In this document: positions 32,591 to 43,854 of the stretch, one piece after another
Layout: every line of letters begins with the position of its first letter
How positions within the stretch are numbered: position 1 is the stretch's first letter
Assembly (NCBI GenBank): GCA_963921795.1
Contig: OY997649.1
Location: 63,059,402 to 63,123,401, forward strand
Direction of reading: 5' to 3'
Source of the DNA: Nannobrachium achirus
Lineage: Eukaryota; Chordata; Actinopteri; Myctophiformes; Myctophidae
DNA length: 64,000 bases
The notes under the pieces: generated by a model
Database searches by the model: none
Told to the model about the DNA's origin: nothing
The model's input: the letters and a program-made list of their open reading frames with translations, nothing else
Translations under genes and position numbers: made by a program

Positions 32591-33199
32591 CCTCACCCTG
32601 ACAACAGATGACAGCGTCAGGCCATCATGGCCACTGAAATGAGCAACATCCCATAATGATAATGAGCTTTACTTCCTAGCAACCCAGCCTCGGAAAACAC
32701 ATCACTGTACGTCGTGCTACGCTTTTTATCACCTCCCCACCACAAAGATGAGATGAAAATGTAACTCATTCTTCTTATCCATAGGAGTCAAACCGCTGGG
32801 ATCTTTTTTTTTATTTTTTTTTTGGAACACAGATCTTTTTTCTTTCTTTTTTTTTAAGCAACGCAACGTGTTCACAACATGTTCTTGGGGGGGTCACCAG
32901 ATGAAAGTCAAGTAAAAATGTAAAGACTTTTAAGTAGAAATTGAATGAAAAAAGCCAAAAACCATTTCTACATCAAATAATAAGAAAAGAAAAAATCTTA
33001 TTAGGCCTACATATACTATACTATTCTTTAGTGCTATTTACAGTACCACTTCTAGCCCCCATAAGTCACATCCAAACATGAAAGGTTGTGTTGTATCTTG
33101 GGAATGTTCTTATTCTGTGTACAATTACATATTTAGCCACTTGTACGCATGCCCCCAGCTGAAATAAGAATCTCTAAAACAATAGAAAGAAGTAAATGA
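32591..33199. other. Non-coding stretch
   Basis: T-rich low-complexity DNA at 32803-32858. No gene recognised. Ends in the left copy of the SINE target duplication. Confidence 0.5.
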
Positions 33200-33577
33200 G
33201 GGGCACGGTGGTGCAGTGGTTAGCACTTCGCCTCACAGCCAGAAGGCCCTGGGTTCGATTCCCGCCGGAAGCTGTGTGCCCTGGGGGCGTGTTCCTCCAC
33301 CCGCGTCATCAGCACCCACACCCTAGGTGGGGTTGGCGATAGGGCCTTTCTGTGGTGAGTTTGCATGTTCTCCCCGTGTCTCCTTGGGCATAGGCCCTCA
33401 CACAAAAACATGCAGTAGTCCTGGTTTCTATACTACCTCCCCCTAGCCAGCCGGGTGCTCCCCAATGTCCCCTGGCGCGGCAGGGGGAGAGCGGAAACCA
33501 GGACTACAGGTTAGGTAGTCACCGGGTGAGAAAAATGGGTTGCAAAAATCGTGGGATAAAAAATATTATAAAAAAAA
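33200..33577 (+). mobile_element. tRNA-derived SINE with intact 16-bp target duplication
   Basis: The 5' head has an RNA polymerase III A box (GTGGTGCAGTGGTTAG) and B box (GGTTCGATTCC) about 40 bp apart. The body contains GTGGTGAGTTTGCATGTTCT and CCCCGTGTCTCC, as in many fish tRNA SINEs, and the tail is A-rich. AGAAAGAAGTAAATGA occurs exactly at 33184-33199 and 33578-33593, marking a recent insertion. A fragment of the same family lies at 39580-39670. Confidence 0.88.
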
Positions 33578-33627
33578 AGAAAGAAGTAAATGAAATAATT
33601 TTAACACTAATCTTTTATATTCTTTAA

Positions 33628-34777
33628 AGGCATACCATGTAACTTTCCCAAGTAGTGGTAGTGGTCACTAGCGGTATTGCAGGTACCGGTATTTCCAATA
33701 AAGCTAGCATTTGTAAAACAAACAAAGCAAATACAAAAAAGGAAAAATAATTATGGGGGAGGATAAGCCTAGCTGGAGCTAGACTTCATCCCCACACATG
33801 TTAAAACCTATGGTTAAAACATGGAGGGGATCTATACGCAGTTACTAATTAGCTGCATAGTATATAGGCTGGCCCCAGGCTAACTCAGCGCCGTTACCGA
33901 GTTATGTGCCGTTATGGACAGAATAGAATAGCGGGGGGATAGCTACAAGCTAAGCTACCATTCATAAACATTGAAAGTTTGGGGGAATGGTGCATCGCCG
34001 CGGTATTGACTCAGATAACACAATATGATTGCAAATGTAAGAGTAGCCCAGAGTCAATAACAATGTCTTTAGGAGATTCGGATGTATTCAAATTCAAATA
34101 CTTGTGAATGAACACACACACAAAGGGCTGCTGAATAAACAGGACGGTCGTCAGAGGGCTACTGCTACAACATCCTTTGACCAGCGTTGCTATCCATCGT
34201 ATACATTGACTAAATTCTATACCAACGTATGGTATGCACTTGCACTAAAAGTACAACAATGACAAAGAGCAATATGTTTATTTTTTACAAACTTACCAGT
34301 TCAAAAGAAAAAGAGACAGTTTCCAATCAGTGGGGAAGTTTTTTTCTTTCCTCAACTTTTGCCACCTCTCGTGTATATGAAGCAGATAAATCCGTGATTT
34401 CTGCCGTAGCTGGTCATATTCTTTTTGTTTGGTTTTTTCGGCTGTTGCTTCTCCATAGATCAGCTCCAGAATAACTACAACCAGGCCAGCCTGTGCTAGC
34501 GTAATGGCTGATGTTATTTGCAAAGCCTCTAGTTACTTCCGGAGAACACGCGCTGTGATTGGCCAGAAGTATGATCCGGGACAAGGCGGATACGGATTCA
34601 GATGCAGATGGCGTCATTTTGGCGCGAGATCCGGTCCCCGGTAAGGATCGCAGTTTACATATATAGAGAAGGCTTTACAGGCTGAAATTCACAGAGCGGA
34701 TCTTCTAAAACTTTTGTGATTTAATAGTTAGGACAATTTTAAGATTTGTTTTATAAAAAAAGTTACATAGTATAACT
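33628..34777. mobile_element. TTAA-flanked element (AGTTATACYATGTAAC family), copy 2
   Basis: Bounded by TTAA at 33624-33627 and 34778-34781. The left end AGGCATACCATGTAACTT and the right end (complement AGTTATACTATGTAACTT) are inverted. The right 90 bp match the left end of the 13198 copy. At 1.15 kb it is longer but has no convincing transposase. The interior includes GCGCTGTGATTGGCCAGAAG and a CpG-rich segment near 34590-34640. Confidence 0.72.
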
Positions 34778-34914
34778 TTAATTACAATCTAAAATATGAA
34801 CCCTTGTTGTAAAAAACTAAAGTTGTCCTTTAACAGCTCAATTATATCAGTCCACTTTCATGGAAGCAGATACAGTTCTTCTCTTCACTCAATTCCACAT
34901 ACCAGTAGGTAGAA

Positions 34915-35480
34915 CAGGGGTTTTCAAAGTGGGTGACGGGGCACCCTGGGGTGCCGTGATGGCAGTCCAGGGGTGCTGCGATATCATTTGATAATATTTG
35001 GAATTTATTTGGACACTTGAAAAAATACTTAGTATCATTTTAAACTTGAAGTACAAAGTTATTTTCAGTCAGTTCTAACCAAAATGGCAATTATCTCAAC
35101 GTTTTCCTCGAAACATAATCACTAAAATATCGTCACTGTCAGGCAGAAACCTCGTATCTCCAAGTTTCAAATGTGTACGTCTTTTGGTAAAGCAAAGCCC
35201 TGCTTCATCATCATACAAGACTGTTGCACAAAACTAGTGAAAACAGCAGATCTACAAGCACACAACGCCTCGCATTGTAGATCTGCTGTTTTCACTAGTT
35301 TAGTACATTTTATAGATGATAAATACAAAACGAACGGTTTTGGACAAGGTTTCCACCCGACAACGACGATATGCTATAAATATAAGGTGCTGGGAGTGAA
35401 AATTATAATGTAGGGGTGCCTCGGATTAAAAACAATATATTTATGGGGTGCCCTGAGACAAAAAAGTTTGGGAACCCCCG
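34915..35480. mobile_element. Small hAT-like element carrying palindrome P6
   Basis: Ends CAGGGGTTTTCAAA and TTTGGGAACCCCCG are imperfectly inverted. The flanks AGGTAGAA (34907-34914) and AGTTAGAA (35481-35488) are an 8-bp duplication with one mismatch. The interior has GGGGTGCCG and GGGGTGCC repeats and the palindrome at 35231-35301. No transposase. Confidence 0.7.
35231..35301. repeat. Recurring palindrome, copy P6
   Basis: Perfect 26-bp outer arms (AAACTAGTGAAAACAGCAGA, TCTACA and its complement) around AGCACACAACGCCTCGCAT. The outer arm GTGAAAACAGCAG differs from the AATAGC version elsewhere, and both arms differ in the same way. Confidence 0.88.
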
Positions 35481-35488
35481 AGTTAGAA

Positions 35489-35780
35489 CATAGTTATTCA
35501 GGTTTTTGAGGATTTTCCACCCGCCACAGGGAGATGGGGGAGTTTTGGGGACACAACCAGGACATTAACCCAGTTTCTCGGTCCAGTTGCCAGCTGTAAC
35601 AGAGCAGGGAGATCCTCCCCTGCCTATTACACCAGATGTGTCAGTGGGCCTTGGCCCAGTTTAGCAATGTGCAGCAATGTCAGGAGCACAGGTCACATTA
35701 TGACTGGTGACAAGGGAGAGGGAGGATTTAATCAGCATGCTAAATCCCATGATGAGCTAGATTAAGTGTAGTGTAGTGTA
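35489..35780. other. Non-coding stretch
   Basis: No feature recognised apart from GTAGT repeats leading into the GT microsatellite. Confidence 0.45.
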
Positions 35781-35787
35781 TGTAGTG

Positions 35788-35855
<68 letters not shown>

Positions 35856-35882
35856 TCAGTGCACGTGTAGAGGAGTATGCGC

Positions 35883-35928
<46 letters not shown>

Positions 35929-35954
35929 GAGTACGCACGTGTGTGTGCGTGTGC

Positions 35955-36016
<62 letters not shown>
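35781..36016. repeat. Compound (GT)n microsatellite, three blocks
   Basis: GT blocks separated by two TAGAGGAGTA-containing spacers (TAGAGGAGTATGCGCGC and TAGAGGAGTACGCACG), ending in GA repeats. The repeated spacer shows a larger duplicated unit. Confidence 0.95.
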
Positions 36017-37267
36017 CACTGTGCTTGTGTCCTGATCCAGAGTGTGTAGATGTATTGAGACAGTTACTGCTGTACACCAGTTTCACTGTTCATTCATTGA
36101 GGATCACATTCACACACATCAAAGGCACAGCGGTTCCCACCTTAAGGTACTCAAGACAAGAGTATGGACTTGTGACCCTAGGGGTCATTGAGGGGGTTCC
36201 AGGGGTCCCCAGCAAAATTAGTAACAATTTAAACACAATAAAATTACTTATTTTCTATCAATGACACACTATTTTCGAAAATTGTTATCAAAACTTCTCT
36301 TGACGGTGGTCACTGGCACAAAATATTTTCAAATGGGGTTCCACGATCAATTAGGGAGTCCTTGACATGGATATAGTGACCTTAAGCAACGCTACGGCAA
36401 CCGGAGTTGACAACGGTAACCGGAAATGATCCGCGCTCGAGAGATAAACCTGCCGTCGCTGCAGCCGTCTCTACTACGGCAGAAGGTTCCTTCCCACGTA
36501 GCGCCTACTCCGTCTGCTGCGTGCACGCTGGTTAGCTTTTCACCAGGTTATCATTCACCCGCGTCGAAAGAATCAAAGAATGGACCGTCAAACAGATGCT
36601 ACGTCGCAATATCGACACACTCCCGTCCTGAAACACCCCTGAGAAGCATGTCTTCTGTCTCTTGCATCTGACTTGATCTACACGCCACAGCCTCTGTGAT
36701 CTACACGCCACAGCCTCTGTGCATGAATAATACAGAGGAGGAGCTTCAGGGAAGGACATGAAAAGAGAGAGAACTTTGAGGAAGGGAAACGGCAAGGTGA
36801 AGGAAGGATAGAGAGGAGTTGAAGAAATAGAGGTGCAGGTTGAGGGATGGATGGAGGGACGTTCACGGAGCAGTATATTTCACTCACTCTGAATACGAGC
36901 AATATTTTTATTTTGGTTTGCAGATGAATTGGATCTGCTTTTAGGTGCAGTACTATGAGAAAGCAAATGATATCTCCCTAATAAGGACTGACTCCCCAGT
37001 GCATAAAAGTAGATCCAAAATGACAGGTGGTAGCTGGGGTGGTGATAACATTGAACTTGCAGCAGCAGCAAAAACCAAGAAAGGAATGAGCAATATAACC
37101 CATTTAAATAGGGTGCTCTATTGTGAAATGAGTATGTAATTGGTTGAAAATATAAGTATGGAGCTGAGACAGCCAGCAGCAACTGCTCTGCTTTCCCTGG
37201 CAGAACTTATTAACGCTTATTGCGACCGAAGGTCGCATATACTCTGAAAAACCGTGTCGCTTGAGTG
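36017..37267. other. Non-coding stretch with small duplications
   Basis: hAT-like fragments lie at 36165-36220 and 36335-36380. A CpG-rich 36400-36670 segment has an open 81-codon frame with no recognised family. GATCTACACGCCACAGCCTC is tandemly duplicated at 36676 and 36699. A GCGACCGAAGGTCGC palindrome is at 37220-37234. Confidence 0.5.
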
Positions 37268-37373
37268 ACCTTCCTTCCTTCCTTCCTTCCTTCCTTCCTT
37301 CCTTCCTTCCTTCCTTCCTTCCTTCCTTCCTTCCTTCCTTCCTTCCTTCCTTCCTTCCTTCCTTCCTTCCTTC
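37268..37373. repeat. (TTCC)n microsatellite
   Basis: About 26 copies of the tetranucleotide. Confidence 0.97.
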
Positions 37374-38844
37374 TGTACGGGAGTGATGTCAGTGTGATGT
37401 CAGCGAGTTGTGACATCACTTCCTGTACGGGGCGGCTACACGAAATGTGGATAACACTATATATGGAGATCAGTGGCGATGCGTGCCCCAAGGGACCGGA
37501 CCTTCGGGGACGCACCACCCCCCCCCCCCCCCGTGCGTGCACATGCGCGGAAATTGTATGCCTTTTTCATTCTTCTTTTTCTTTTACAAAACTGGTTAAC
37601 AATGAACAGCAGACTGTACAAGGCAAGCACGCTGGGTAGGCTTAACCTAATTAGCACTACACAGTACACACATACTCCAAACCAAGACTTTCAAACCAAT
37701 GCCAATATAAGGATTAAATAGATGTGCGCTGCTGACAGACAGAGCCACACAAGACACAACCAGCGCAACCAATCGAAACGTCCATTTAACATAGCGCGCT
37801 TTACAAAGCAAAACGCACTGTCCACCATCATGTAACAACACTAGCTATCAATGTAAAGAAAGACCACGTCCAGAAAGACCCACATTAAATAGACAAAAAC
37901 AGGCCTAAGTGTATCAATCTGTCTTTCAATGTTATGTGAGATACATAAAGTGGTTCCTGTGTAAATAAGCTGTAAGGTTTACTAGGATCTCCTTTTAGCT
38001 GACCAGTGATTTGTACTGTCATGAAACTGTACCTTTTCCAATTGCAAACTTCTAATACATTCTTCAATGATCAATCAATGGAAATTAAATGCACAGCGGC
38101 ATATCCAGCAATATAAATTAATTCAGTTTCTCTCACCAATGAAACATCCTCCTGTCCTTTTGTGTGAATTTCTCAAAGATGGGTTCATAAAGCTATCATT
38201 CCTTTTAAGTTCTGTCCATCTTTTCATAAAACAGTCTTCTTGAAAAAGGCAACGATAATAATAAATCCACAGCGTTCACTCCAGCTGCAGCCATGTCGCG
38301 TCTGTTTACTTTACAAGTTTCACGTGTAGTGCATAGTGAGTGTGAAACTTGCTTGTTGTTCCACTCCAAGTCCCGGAAAAGCCGTGTTGTGATTGGCCAG
38401 TAGTCACTTAACTCATTCTGATTGGTGGTTGAACGTGGGTGTTCCGTATACCCGAGACCAGAGCCCTCAAAATATGATTGGTTGATCAAACTGACAATCC
38501 ACACCAAGGCTTGTATTATGGGGAACTGGCTCAGGGAGTTCTGGAAGACCCTGCGCGTGAGGGAGAGTAATCTGCGCAGAGACTCTGTTATTTTGGCTGT
38601 TATTTTCCCCAGCACACAAGCACTCCCTATGCACAGAACTTGGGGAAGAAACAACTACAACTAGTATAGCGAGCGAAACAGTGCAGTTTAACAGATTACC
38701 AACACAAATAATTGTAATTATTTTAATAAAAATAATAAAAAATAAAAATATATTTTTTATTTAAAAATACAAATATTATTTTCTTTCTTCTGAGGATCCC
38801 TGGGTCTTCTCTGAATACCCTGAAGGTCCTGAAAATTCGCCACT
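37374..38844. other. Family X module and non-coding stretch
   Basis: 37376-37500 holds GTACGGGAGTGATGTCAGTG and TAACACTATATATGGAGATC, both family X modules. Poly(C) is at 37508-37522. 37700-38790 looks largely unique, with GTGATTGGCCAG motifs near 38390. No exon recognised. Confidence 0.5.
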
Positions 38845-39595
38845 GATGGAGATAGTCCAGTCCATCATGTCATATGGGACTACCGTCATAGACAGTAGCC
38901 AAAAGAGAAGGATACACAAGACTAAGAAAGACAAAAAAAGAGAAGAATAAAAAAGAAAAAAAAAGGAGGAGGAGGATAAAGATACCAAAAGGAGAGAGAA
39001 GAAAGGGTGGATGAGGTACAATGTGTCTCAGAAAAGAAATTGTAACAAGGAGGTGGCAACGGGGCGGCTAGATAAAGTTATTAGGCCTGGATCCGACTTT
39101 AAGTCGACGCACAGGATTCCAGAAGTGTAGTGCTTATTCGCTCTTGTATCAAACTGGTACTCAAAACGTTCTTAGAATTTAATATATATTTTCTAAAGTA
39201 AATATGGGGGTGGCTGTGAAAAAAAGAGAAGAATAAAAAAGAAAAAATAGGAGGAGGAGGATAAAGATACCAAAAGGAGAGAGAATAAAGGGTGGATGAG
39301 GTACAATGTGCAGTATCCTCCTTGTCAAGCTCGACGTTGGGCATTTGGACCTATACATGGAGAAATGGAGCGAACCTGTGTGGCCTAAACATGGAGATGT
39401 GCTACAGAATGACTCATATATGGGCATAAAAAGTATGTCATGTGACATCACTTCCTGTACAGACAGTCAGACAGACAGCCATTGACTCCGGCCTAACAAT
39501 GGCTACTGTCTATGACGGTAGTCCCATATGACATGATGGACTGGACTATCTCCATATATAGTGTTCTCCACATCTCCATGTTTAGGCCCTATCGC
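38845..39595 (-). repeat. Family X, rearranged copies
   Basis: Inverted pieces of 17739-18135: GTCCAGTCCATCATGTCATA, GGGACTACCGTCATAGACAG (38850-38900), ATCCGACTTTAAGTCGACGC (39090) and GCTCGACGTTGGGCATTTGG (39330). A direct piece is at 39490-39580. A roughly 85-bp purine-rich block (GATAAAGATACCAAAAGGAG) is duplicated at 38940-39022 and 39225-39310. Confidence 0.6.
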
Positions 39596-39670
39596 TCACA
39601 CCCTAGGTGGGGTTGGCGATAGGGCCTTTCTATGTGGAGTTTGCATGTTCTCCCCGTGTCTCCTAGGGTT
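39580..39670 (+). mobile_element. SINE fragment
   Basis: TCACACCCTAGGTGGGGTTG, GCGATAGGGCCTTTCTATG and GGAGTTTGCATGTTCTCCCC match the body of the SINE at 33320-33385. Head and tail are missing. Confidence 0.7.
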
Positions 39671-40055
39671 GATAACAACTAGAATCGTCAGAGAAACGCT
39701 GTGGTTGGCCAGATGGTCAAGAATTGGCGCGACCCGCATGTCACCCTGAGGTCGCATTCCACCCTCAGGTGTCTTACTAGTTAGGGTCAAGCGTTGTTCT
39801 GACGCATCACCGTCTTCATGGCTCCAATCAACAACATGGACATGGTAAGTGCCTGTGAAATCGTATTTAGCGGTTTCTTGTTTTTAGGAGATTACCTTTG
39901 AGACCTTTCTTACAATTAGAAAGCGATTAAAACCTGCAAAGTGTCAACTGCAGTACACGTAAAAAAACAAATGGGCCAATGCACGAATATTCAGCATAAG
40001 AAAGTCTATAGGTCAAAACAACGAAGCCTCCATGCCTCTGTCTCTTTGGGTTCTT
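39671..40055. other. Non-coding stretch
   Basis: Ends of family X (GAGGTCGCATTCCACCCTCA, GTGTCTTACTAGTTAGG) then unique-looking sequence. Confidence 0.45.
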
Positions 40056-40504
40056 TTACAGTTTACAGTTTACAGTTTAGGCATTTAGCAGACGCTTTTA
40101 ATCCAAAGTGACTTACAATAAGCAGATAAAAAACATCACAATAATAAACAAGATAAAAAGTCAGTACATTAACAGCAATATAACAATGTAAATGGATATC
40201 TATCTAGAGAAAAACACAATGAAACACAATATAATCAAAGTTCTAAAAAACCTAAAAAACAAAAACAAATGCTAACTAGCTTCATGTATGGTCATTGATT
40301 TTACTGTAGTGCTAAGGGTTTAGGTGGAGTCTGAAAAGGTGAGTCTTCAGTCCACGGCGAAAGCTAGCGAGTGAGTCCGTTGTTCTAAGTGCGACAGGGA
40401 GTTTATTCCACAACTTGGGAGCCAGGAGGGCAAACTGTCTCGGACGAGTTGATTTTTGCCCTGGAGTTTTTAGCGAGGGTTCTGTCAGCATCCCTGTGTT
40501 GGCT
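40056..40504 (-). mobile_element. 5'-truncated L2 LINE copy
   Basis: Reverse complement of the 3' end of the L2 element at 50048-52130. It covers the final ~60 codons, the 3' UTR and the terminal hairpin (GCATTTAGCAGACGCTTTTA), with an ACAGTTT repeat tail. Over about 180 bp of coding sequence only a few differences from the other copy were seen, so the family moved recently. It stops at GTGTTGGCT, beyond which the sequence is unrelated. Confidence 0.9.
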
Positions 40505-40615
40505 TAGACCTTTTAGAGGGGTCTAAATTGACCCATACAAGGCTGTAACTCTAAAAGTATTTGTACACTGTCAAAAGTTAAGGGGAGACCTTGAAATTTT
40601 AATGTTTGAGAAACA
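40505..40615. mobile_element. hAT-like end fragment
   Basis: TTTTAGAGGGGTCTAAATTG, GGCTGTAACTCTAAAAG and ATGTTTGAGAAACACTG resemble 6549-6640 and 28728-28777. No partner end found. Confidence 0.45.
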
Positions 40616-40982
40616 CTGCTCTAAACACGAAGCAATCTGCTGTAACAGTGTTTCCGGTAACGTTTCTATGATCCTCGCAGACTACAGTTTCTCAAGTATG
40701 TTTAGTAATCGGCATGACTCCTGTTGGTACGTGACCTTCAGCCAGGAGGAGGATAGTAGTGAGGAGGTGACCTTCAGCCAGGAGGAGGATAGTAGTGAGG
40801 AGGTGACCTTCAGCCAGGAGGAGGATAGTAGTGAGGAGGTGACCTTCAGCCAGGAGGAGGATAGTAGTGAGGAGGTGACCTTCAGCCAGGAGGAGGATAG
40901 TAGTGAGGAGGTGCTGACCACAGGAGATAAGCTTTCAAAGAAAGGAGGTCGCTCAGCACAGCTTGTCGCCACGATGCATTAA
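40602..40982 (+). other. Open frame with five 12-residue acidic repeats
   Basis: The frame is 126 codons. From about 40731 to 40913 a 36-bp unit is repeated five times, encoding VTFSQEEDSSEE in each copy. The unit length is a multiple of three, so the frame stays open. Flanking residues are unremarkable, and the ATG lies in a transposon-like end, so coding status is doubtful. The repeat carries SSEE motifs that would suit acidic kinases if expressed. Confidence 0.4.
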
Positions 40983-41594
<612 letters not shown>

Positions 41595-41602
41595 ATAACG
41601 AT

Positions 41603-41672
41603 AACGCCCAGGATTCGAACACGGATCTCCCGCGTGAAAGTCCAACATATTAACCTCTAGACCAGTGGTCTT
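41603..41672 (-). pseudogene. tRNA-Glu-like sequence
   Basis: On the minus strand: A box TGGTCTAGAGG, anticodon region ACTTTCACG (UUC by position) and B box GTTCGAATCC. The acceptor stem does not pair and the T stem has mismatches, so it is a pseudogene or SINE head. Its 5' end overlaps the CAGTGG terminus of the neighbouring hAT-like element. Confidence 0.55.
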
Positions 41673-42008
41673 CAATGTTTTCAAGCCAGGGACCCCCAAA
41701 CTGATGGGGAGATGGAGCAGGGGGGTCCCTGCTCCATCCAACATGCATGTACAAGTGGCTGTACCACTTCCATTTATAAACATACCTTAATAACTGAGAA
41801 CCAATGTCAATACTATCAATCTATACTAACGATCTGTCAATTGCACAATACTCATGTATACAAGCTATTCAAAAGAGACAGAATCATGTTTTTTGTTATA
41901 TTTAAAGACAAATTATTATTTTTCTTTCTTTTTTTACATTTTCGGGGACCCCCTGCAGTGTCCCCGCAGACCCCCTAGGGGTCACGGACCCCCTGTTGAA
42001 GACCCCTG
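41663..42008. mobile_element. Small hAT-like element
   Basis: Ends CAGTGGTCTTCAATG and TTGAAGACCCCTG are inverted with one mismatch. The interior has a GGAGCAGGGGGGTCCCTGCT palindrome. The left flank is the tRNA-like sequence and no 8-bp duplication is visible. Confidence 0.6.
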
Positions 42009-42215
42009 ACTGTGGGGAGATATTAGACTTTTACAGTGTATGTATTTACTGTATACAGTATTCAAAGATGTGCACACATTTTCATGATTTTTCAAAAATA
42101 GCAGATCTACAAGTTTGTATATCTTATCTTTCCCGGTTTTCTGTTTCCTATTTCTTTCATGCTGAGGAACTACAGTGAGTTTTACTGGGCTTCATTCAAG
42201 AACTCTTAAATGTCA
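42009..42215. other. Spacer with half palindrome
   Basis: TTCAAAAATAGCAGATCTAC, AAG at 42091-42113 is a single arm of the recurring palindrome. Confidence 0.6.
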
Positions 42216-42326
42216 CGGTTCGACTCCCGACCCTGACGACCTTTGCTGCATGTCACGTCTCTCTCCCTGTTTCCTGCTGCCTACCTCCTGTACTATCAAT
42301 AAAGAAAAATATAAAAAAATATATCT
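42216..42326 (+). mobile_element. 5'-truncated tRNA-derived SINE
   Basis: Starts at a B box (CGGTTCGACTCCCG), then GACGACCTTTGCTGCATGTC, TCTCTCCCTGTTTCCTG and a CTATCAATAAAG tail with A-rich end. TTAAATGTCA at 42206-42215 and 42327-42336 is the target duplication. Same family as 49500-49950. Confidence 0.82.
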
Positions 42327-42336
42327 TTAAATGTCA

Positions 42337-43243
42337 TCTACACTTAGTGTATTTCTGTTCACATGCATGACTGCACAGGTCATTTTGACCTTTTTTGAGA
42401 TTTAGAAATGGAATTAGATTGAATTAATTCTCCCCCCATGGGTAAATGCGAAGGAGAAAATAAATTTCCAAAGTTTAAGCAGCGATATCACAGGAACAGA
42501 TAAAAGTAAAGCAATGCAGGATATAATGTATGAGTTGACTGGGACTTGCCTGCTGCTGCAGGGTTGACAGACTGTGACTAAGATAAGATATGAATAATGT
42601 GTGCTTTGTATTTAGCTATTATAATTAATCTATCCCCTATACTGAAACAAAATGTTATCCAGGCTGCATCTTAATGGTAGCCTATTTGGATGGCGATCAT
42701 GTTCGCACACAACCCATTACAAGTTTTACAATTGCCGTTGGCAAAGCTGAACAAGCATCTTTTTCTTCTTCTTTTTTGTTGGGCACTGAAAAAAATAATC
42801 TGTGACATTTCGCACTACTGATTTTGGGTTAATGAAAAAAACATCACAAGGATGCAACTGGGACGTATCATCAGTGATGTAGCCTGGGGTCGACGGGTGT
42901 TTCGGGTCTCGCAACATCATACACCCTCGCCCAGGTGACCCAGCCGGGGTTGATCAAGTCCCGACTTACGTCCCAGTAGCTATCCAGGATCAGTCCTATT
43001 AGGGAAAGACAGGGTCACTCAATGTGCTGCACCGGAACTACTCTGCCGGGATTGGGGGTACCATTCTGGCGCGTGGAAGAACTAGGCTCTATGGTTAGGG
43101 TTATTCTAATTTCCTAACTGCATGTTTCCAAAAACCTCTTATACGCAAATTCAGCTCACAGGATATCTGACCGCATACAAATATTGTGAAAGAGACCCAT
43201 TGTTTTAATATGCAATAAAATTCAAACATCTAATCTGATCTAA
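42337..43243. other. Non-coding stretch with unidentified GC-rich block
   Basis: 42870-43085 (GTAGCCTGGGGTCGACGGGT, CAGGTGACCCAGCCGGGG, GGGATTGGGGGTACC) is GC-rich and repeat-like but not identified. The remainder is A+T-rich with no exon. Confidence 0.4.
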
Positions 43244-43557
43244 TTTACCCGTAATTGCCGGACTATAAGCCGCAGCTTTTCTTCCATGTTTTGAACCCTG
43301 CGGCTTATACAACGGTGCGGCTTATATAGAGATTTTTACAGCTAACGGCCAGTTAGTACTTTTACATTGGTCTTTAACAAGGATTTATATATAGATTCTT
43401 ACAGCTAACGGCCACCAGGGGCGCTCTAGCGGGAATACGGGGATACACCTGCGGCTTATAGTCAGGTGCGGCTTATGTAAACATTTGTTTTTTGTTCTAA
43501 ATTTAGCTGGTGCGGCTTATATTCAGGTGCGGCTTATGGTCCAGCAATTACGGTAAA
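43244..43557. mobile_element. TIR element with GCGGCTTAT repeats
   Basis: Ends TTTACCCGTAATTGCCGGAC with TATAAGCCGC, and the inverted GCGGCTTATGGTCCAGCAAT, TACGGTAAA. The motif GCGGCTTAT (or ATAAGCCGC) occurs about eight times inside. A widespread vertebrate short element of this type is known; non-coding. Confidence 0.75.
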
Positions 43558-43617
43558 TGGTCAGTGTTACTGTACTTCTAAACAAAATGAGCTGTCTGAT
43601 GGCGATGGAATACGTTT

Positions 43618-43765
43618 GCTCCAGTGTTAATTTTGACAACAAATTTTAGATTTATATTTTAGTCATCTGAAAAGTTTTAGTTTTAGTCAAGTTTTTGTCG
43701 CCAAAATATCATAAGATTTTAGCCGACTAAATCTACAGTACAGTTGATTTTTGTTGACAAACATG
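43618..43765 (+). repeat. TTTTAGTC-type interspersed repeat
   Basis: CCAGTGTTAATTTTGACAAC, TTTAGTCATCTGAAAAGTTT and TAGTTTTAGTCAAGTTTTTG match a frequent A+T-rich fish repeat. Confidence 0.5.
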
Positions 43766-43854
43766 ATTTTTGGCAGGCCTTGATGGCTGATTTTACACTT
43801 GGTTTGCATGCTGAAAATAGCCAAGTATTACTTAAAGACGCAAGTACTTTTTTC

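Noticed and set aside
32008-32596. Protein of 132-193 residues on the minus strand
   Set aside because: It is the translation of the ~45-bp minisatellite (SCQEEWGTPER repeats).
36426-36671. 81-residue coding exon in a CpG-rich segment
   Set aside because: No recognised domain, and no convincing splice sites or repeat-free homologous copy; kept only as a note.
41603-41672. Functional tRNA-Glu gene
   Set aside because: A and B boxes are present, but the acceptor stem does not pair and the T stem is mismatched.
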